Origin: Henriciella sp.
GTDB taxonomy: Bacteria > Pseudomonadota > Alphaproteobacteria > Caulobacterales > Hyphomonadaceae
Length of the DNA: 64,000 nucleotides
Direction: 5' to 3'
Assembly: GCA_017642885.1 (NCBI GenBank)
Contig: JAEPOM010000001.1
Coordinates: 124,001 to 188,000, forward strand
Below the pieces are notes generated by a model. That model did no database searches. It was not told the DNA's origin and was given only the letters and a program-made list of their open reading frames with translations. Position 1 is the first letter of the stretch. Every line of letters begins with the position of its first letter. Shown in pieces: positions 63,396 to 64,000 of the stretch. The position numbers were made by a program, and so were the translations under genes.

Positions 63396-64000
63396 ATGAG
63401 CGCCACGTCAGAGCGGTATACGAGTGTCGCAATCACGCTGCACTGGCTGATCGCGCTTGCGATCGTGGGAATGATCCTGGGCGGATGGTATATGGGTGAC
63501 CTGCCAGACGGCGCACCGGGTCAATATTTCCTGTATCAGATGCACAAGTCTGTTGGGATCACGATTCTGCTGCTCACCGTGGCGCGCATTATCTGGCGGG
63601 TGATGAACCCGCCGCCACCGTTGCCTGAGGATATGAATGCGCTCGAAAAAACCGGCAGTCATCTCGTGCATCTCGGTTTTTATGGCCTGATGATCGCCAT
63701 GCCACTCACGGGCTGGCTCTACAGTTCCGTGAGCGTGAAGCTGGATGTCCCAACGGTGTTGTATGGCGTGATAAGTTGGCCAGACGTGCCGTTTGTGGAT
63801 GGTCTGAAGACTGAAGCGGCGAGCGGCGTGGTCAATTTCATCCATTCAAAGCTTGCCTGGGTCGCGATTGGGCTCCTGGCCCTCCACGTCGCTGGCGCGC
63901 TCAAACATGAATTTAGCGCCGAAGACGGCGTGCTTAAGCGGATGATCCCAGGCCTGTTTGGAAAAGCCGACAAACCGCAAGCGCCAGGTCGCGGCGCCTT
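63396..64000 (+). CDS. Cytochrome b561-type membrane protein, cut by the window end
   Basis: ATG 63396, 201 codons visible without a stop, so the 3' end is missing. Four hydrophobic segments with histidines His16 (LHW), His50 (QMHKSVG), His150 (FIHSKLAW) and His164 (LALHVAG), in the spacing of the two-haem bacterial CybB family. Such proteins pass electrons between quinol and an acceptor in the membrane; linked to YceI genes in several proteobacteria. Followed by a Lys/Gly/Pro-rich tail at the window end. Confidence 0.9.
   Translation, partial: MSATSERYTSVAITLHWLIALAIVGMILGGWYMGDLPDGAPGQYFLYQMHKSVGITILLLTVARIIWRVMNPPPPLPEDMNALEKTGSHLVHLGFYGLMIAMPLTGWLYSSVSVKLDVPTVLYGVISWPDVPFVDGLKTEAASGVVNFIHSKLAWVAIGLLALHVAGALKHEFSAEDGVLKRMIPGLFGKADKPQAPGRGA

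Noticed and set aside
1-64000. CRISPR arrays, insertion sequences or prophage
   Set aside because: No regular short repeats, transposase or phage structural genes were recognised anywhere in the window.

Overview
The window looks like chromosomal DNA of a free-living, aerobic, probably marine alphaproteobacterium of the Caulobacterales/Hyphomonadales type. This is inferred from a CenR-like response regulator, a TonB-dependent receptor with its RND-pump neighbour, several acyl-CoA dehydrogenases, a propionyl-CoA carboxylase alpha subunit, a BLUF protein, and tandem YceI genes followed by cytochrome b561. I see no insertion sequence, prophage, integron, rRNA operon or CRISPR array. Gene density is high and most genes are housekeeping or catabolic.

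Layout. 1-9.5 kb: the first 18 codons of a likely rarA, cobB, a DegP-type protease, a minus-strand set of two GPH symporters with an acyl-CoA dehydrogenase and an ABM-fold protein, a DUF937 gene and dusA. 9.7-13.7 kb: isovaleryl-CoA dehydrogenase, an FMN 2-hydroxyacid dehydrogenase, cenR-like, an L,D-transpeptidase-like protein and a 66-residue protein. 13.7-25.2 kb: a flavoprotein divergent from a TetR gene across a clear inverted repeat, yggS, a thiE-like gene, glmM, a Cys-rich lipoprotein, glmS, a 38-residue membrane-protein gene, a second TetR, gpsA, a YciI-like gene, a Cys-cluster protein and a TraB/GumN-like lipoprotein. 25.2-31.8 kb: tRNA-Arg(CCG), a peptidoglycan-binding-domain protein, tRNA-Leu(GAG), lipB, two DUF805-type membrane proteins, pccA, an internally duplicated unknown protein and a BLUF photoreceptor. 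31.9-44.4 kb: map, radC, a cyclase-family protein, two spinster-like MFS genes, thrB, a DUF2189 protein, acyl-CoA synthetase, MaoC, msrB and a lipoprotein prolyl oligopeptidase. 44.4-52.9 kb: a secreted three-repeat protein, thiolase, a BON/LysM protein, a one-cysteine thioredoxin-fold lipoprotein, a 606-residue acidic protein and a TonB-dependent receptor. 52.9-64 kb: a tetR-adaptor-RND operon, nitroreductase, a PLP decarboxylase, a DmdC-like acyl-CoA dehydrogenase, two YceI proteins and a truncated cytochrome b561.

How the genes work together. Three themes recur. The first is acyl-CoA and branched-chain catabolism: Ivd, PccA, thiolase, MaoC, acyl-CoA synthetase and three acyl-CoA dehydrogenases. 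The second is envelope building and upkeep: GlmM/GlmS, CenR, the L,D-transpeptidase-like protein, the LysM and peptidoglycan-binding proteins, DegP and the RND pump. The third is regulated transport, by MFS pairs, the TonB receptor and TetR genes with visible palindromes.

The least explained items are the 38-residue membrane protein, the duplicated 315-residue protein beside the BLUF gene, the three-repeat secreted protein, the acidic protein with a long hairpin after its stop codon, and the repeated use of 4-base overlapping stop codons between convergent genes. Intergenic gaps are all under about 300 bases, and those not listed held nothing I could support.
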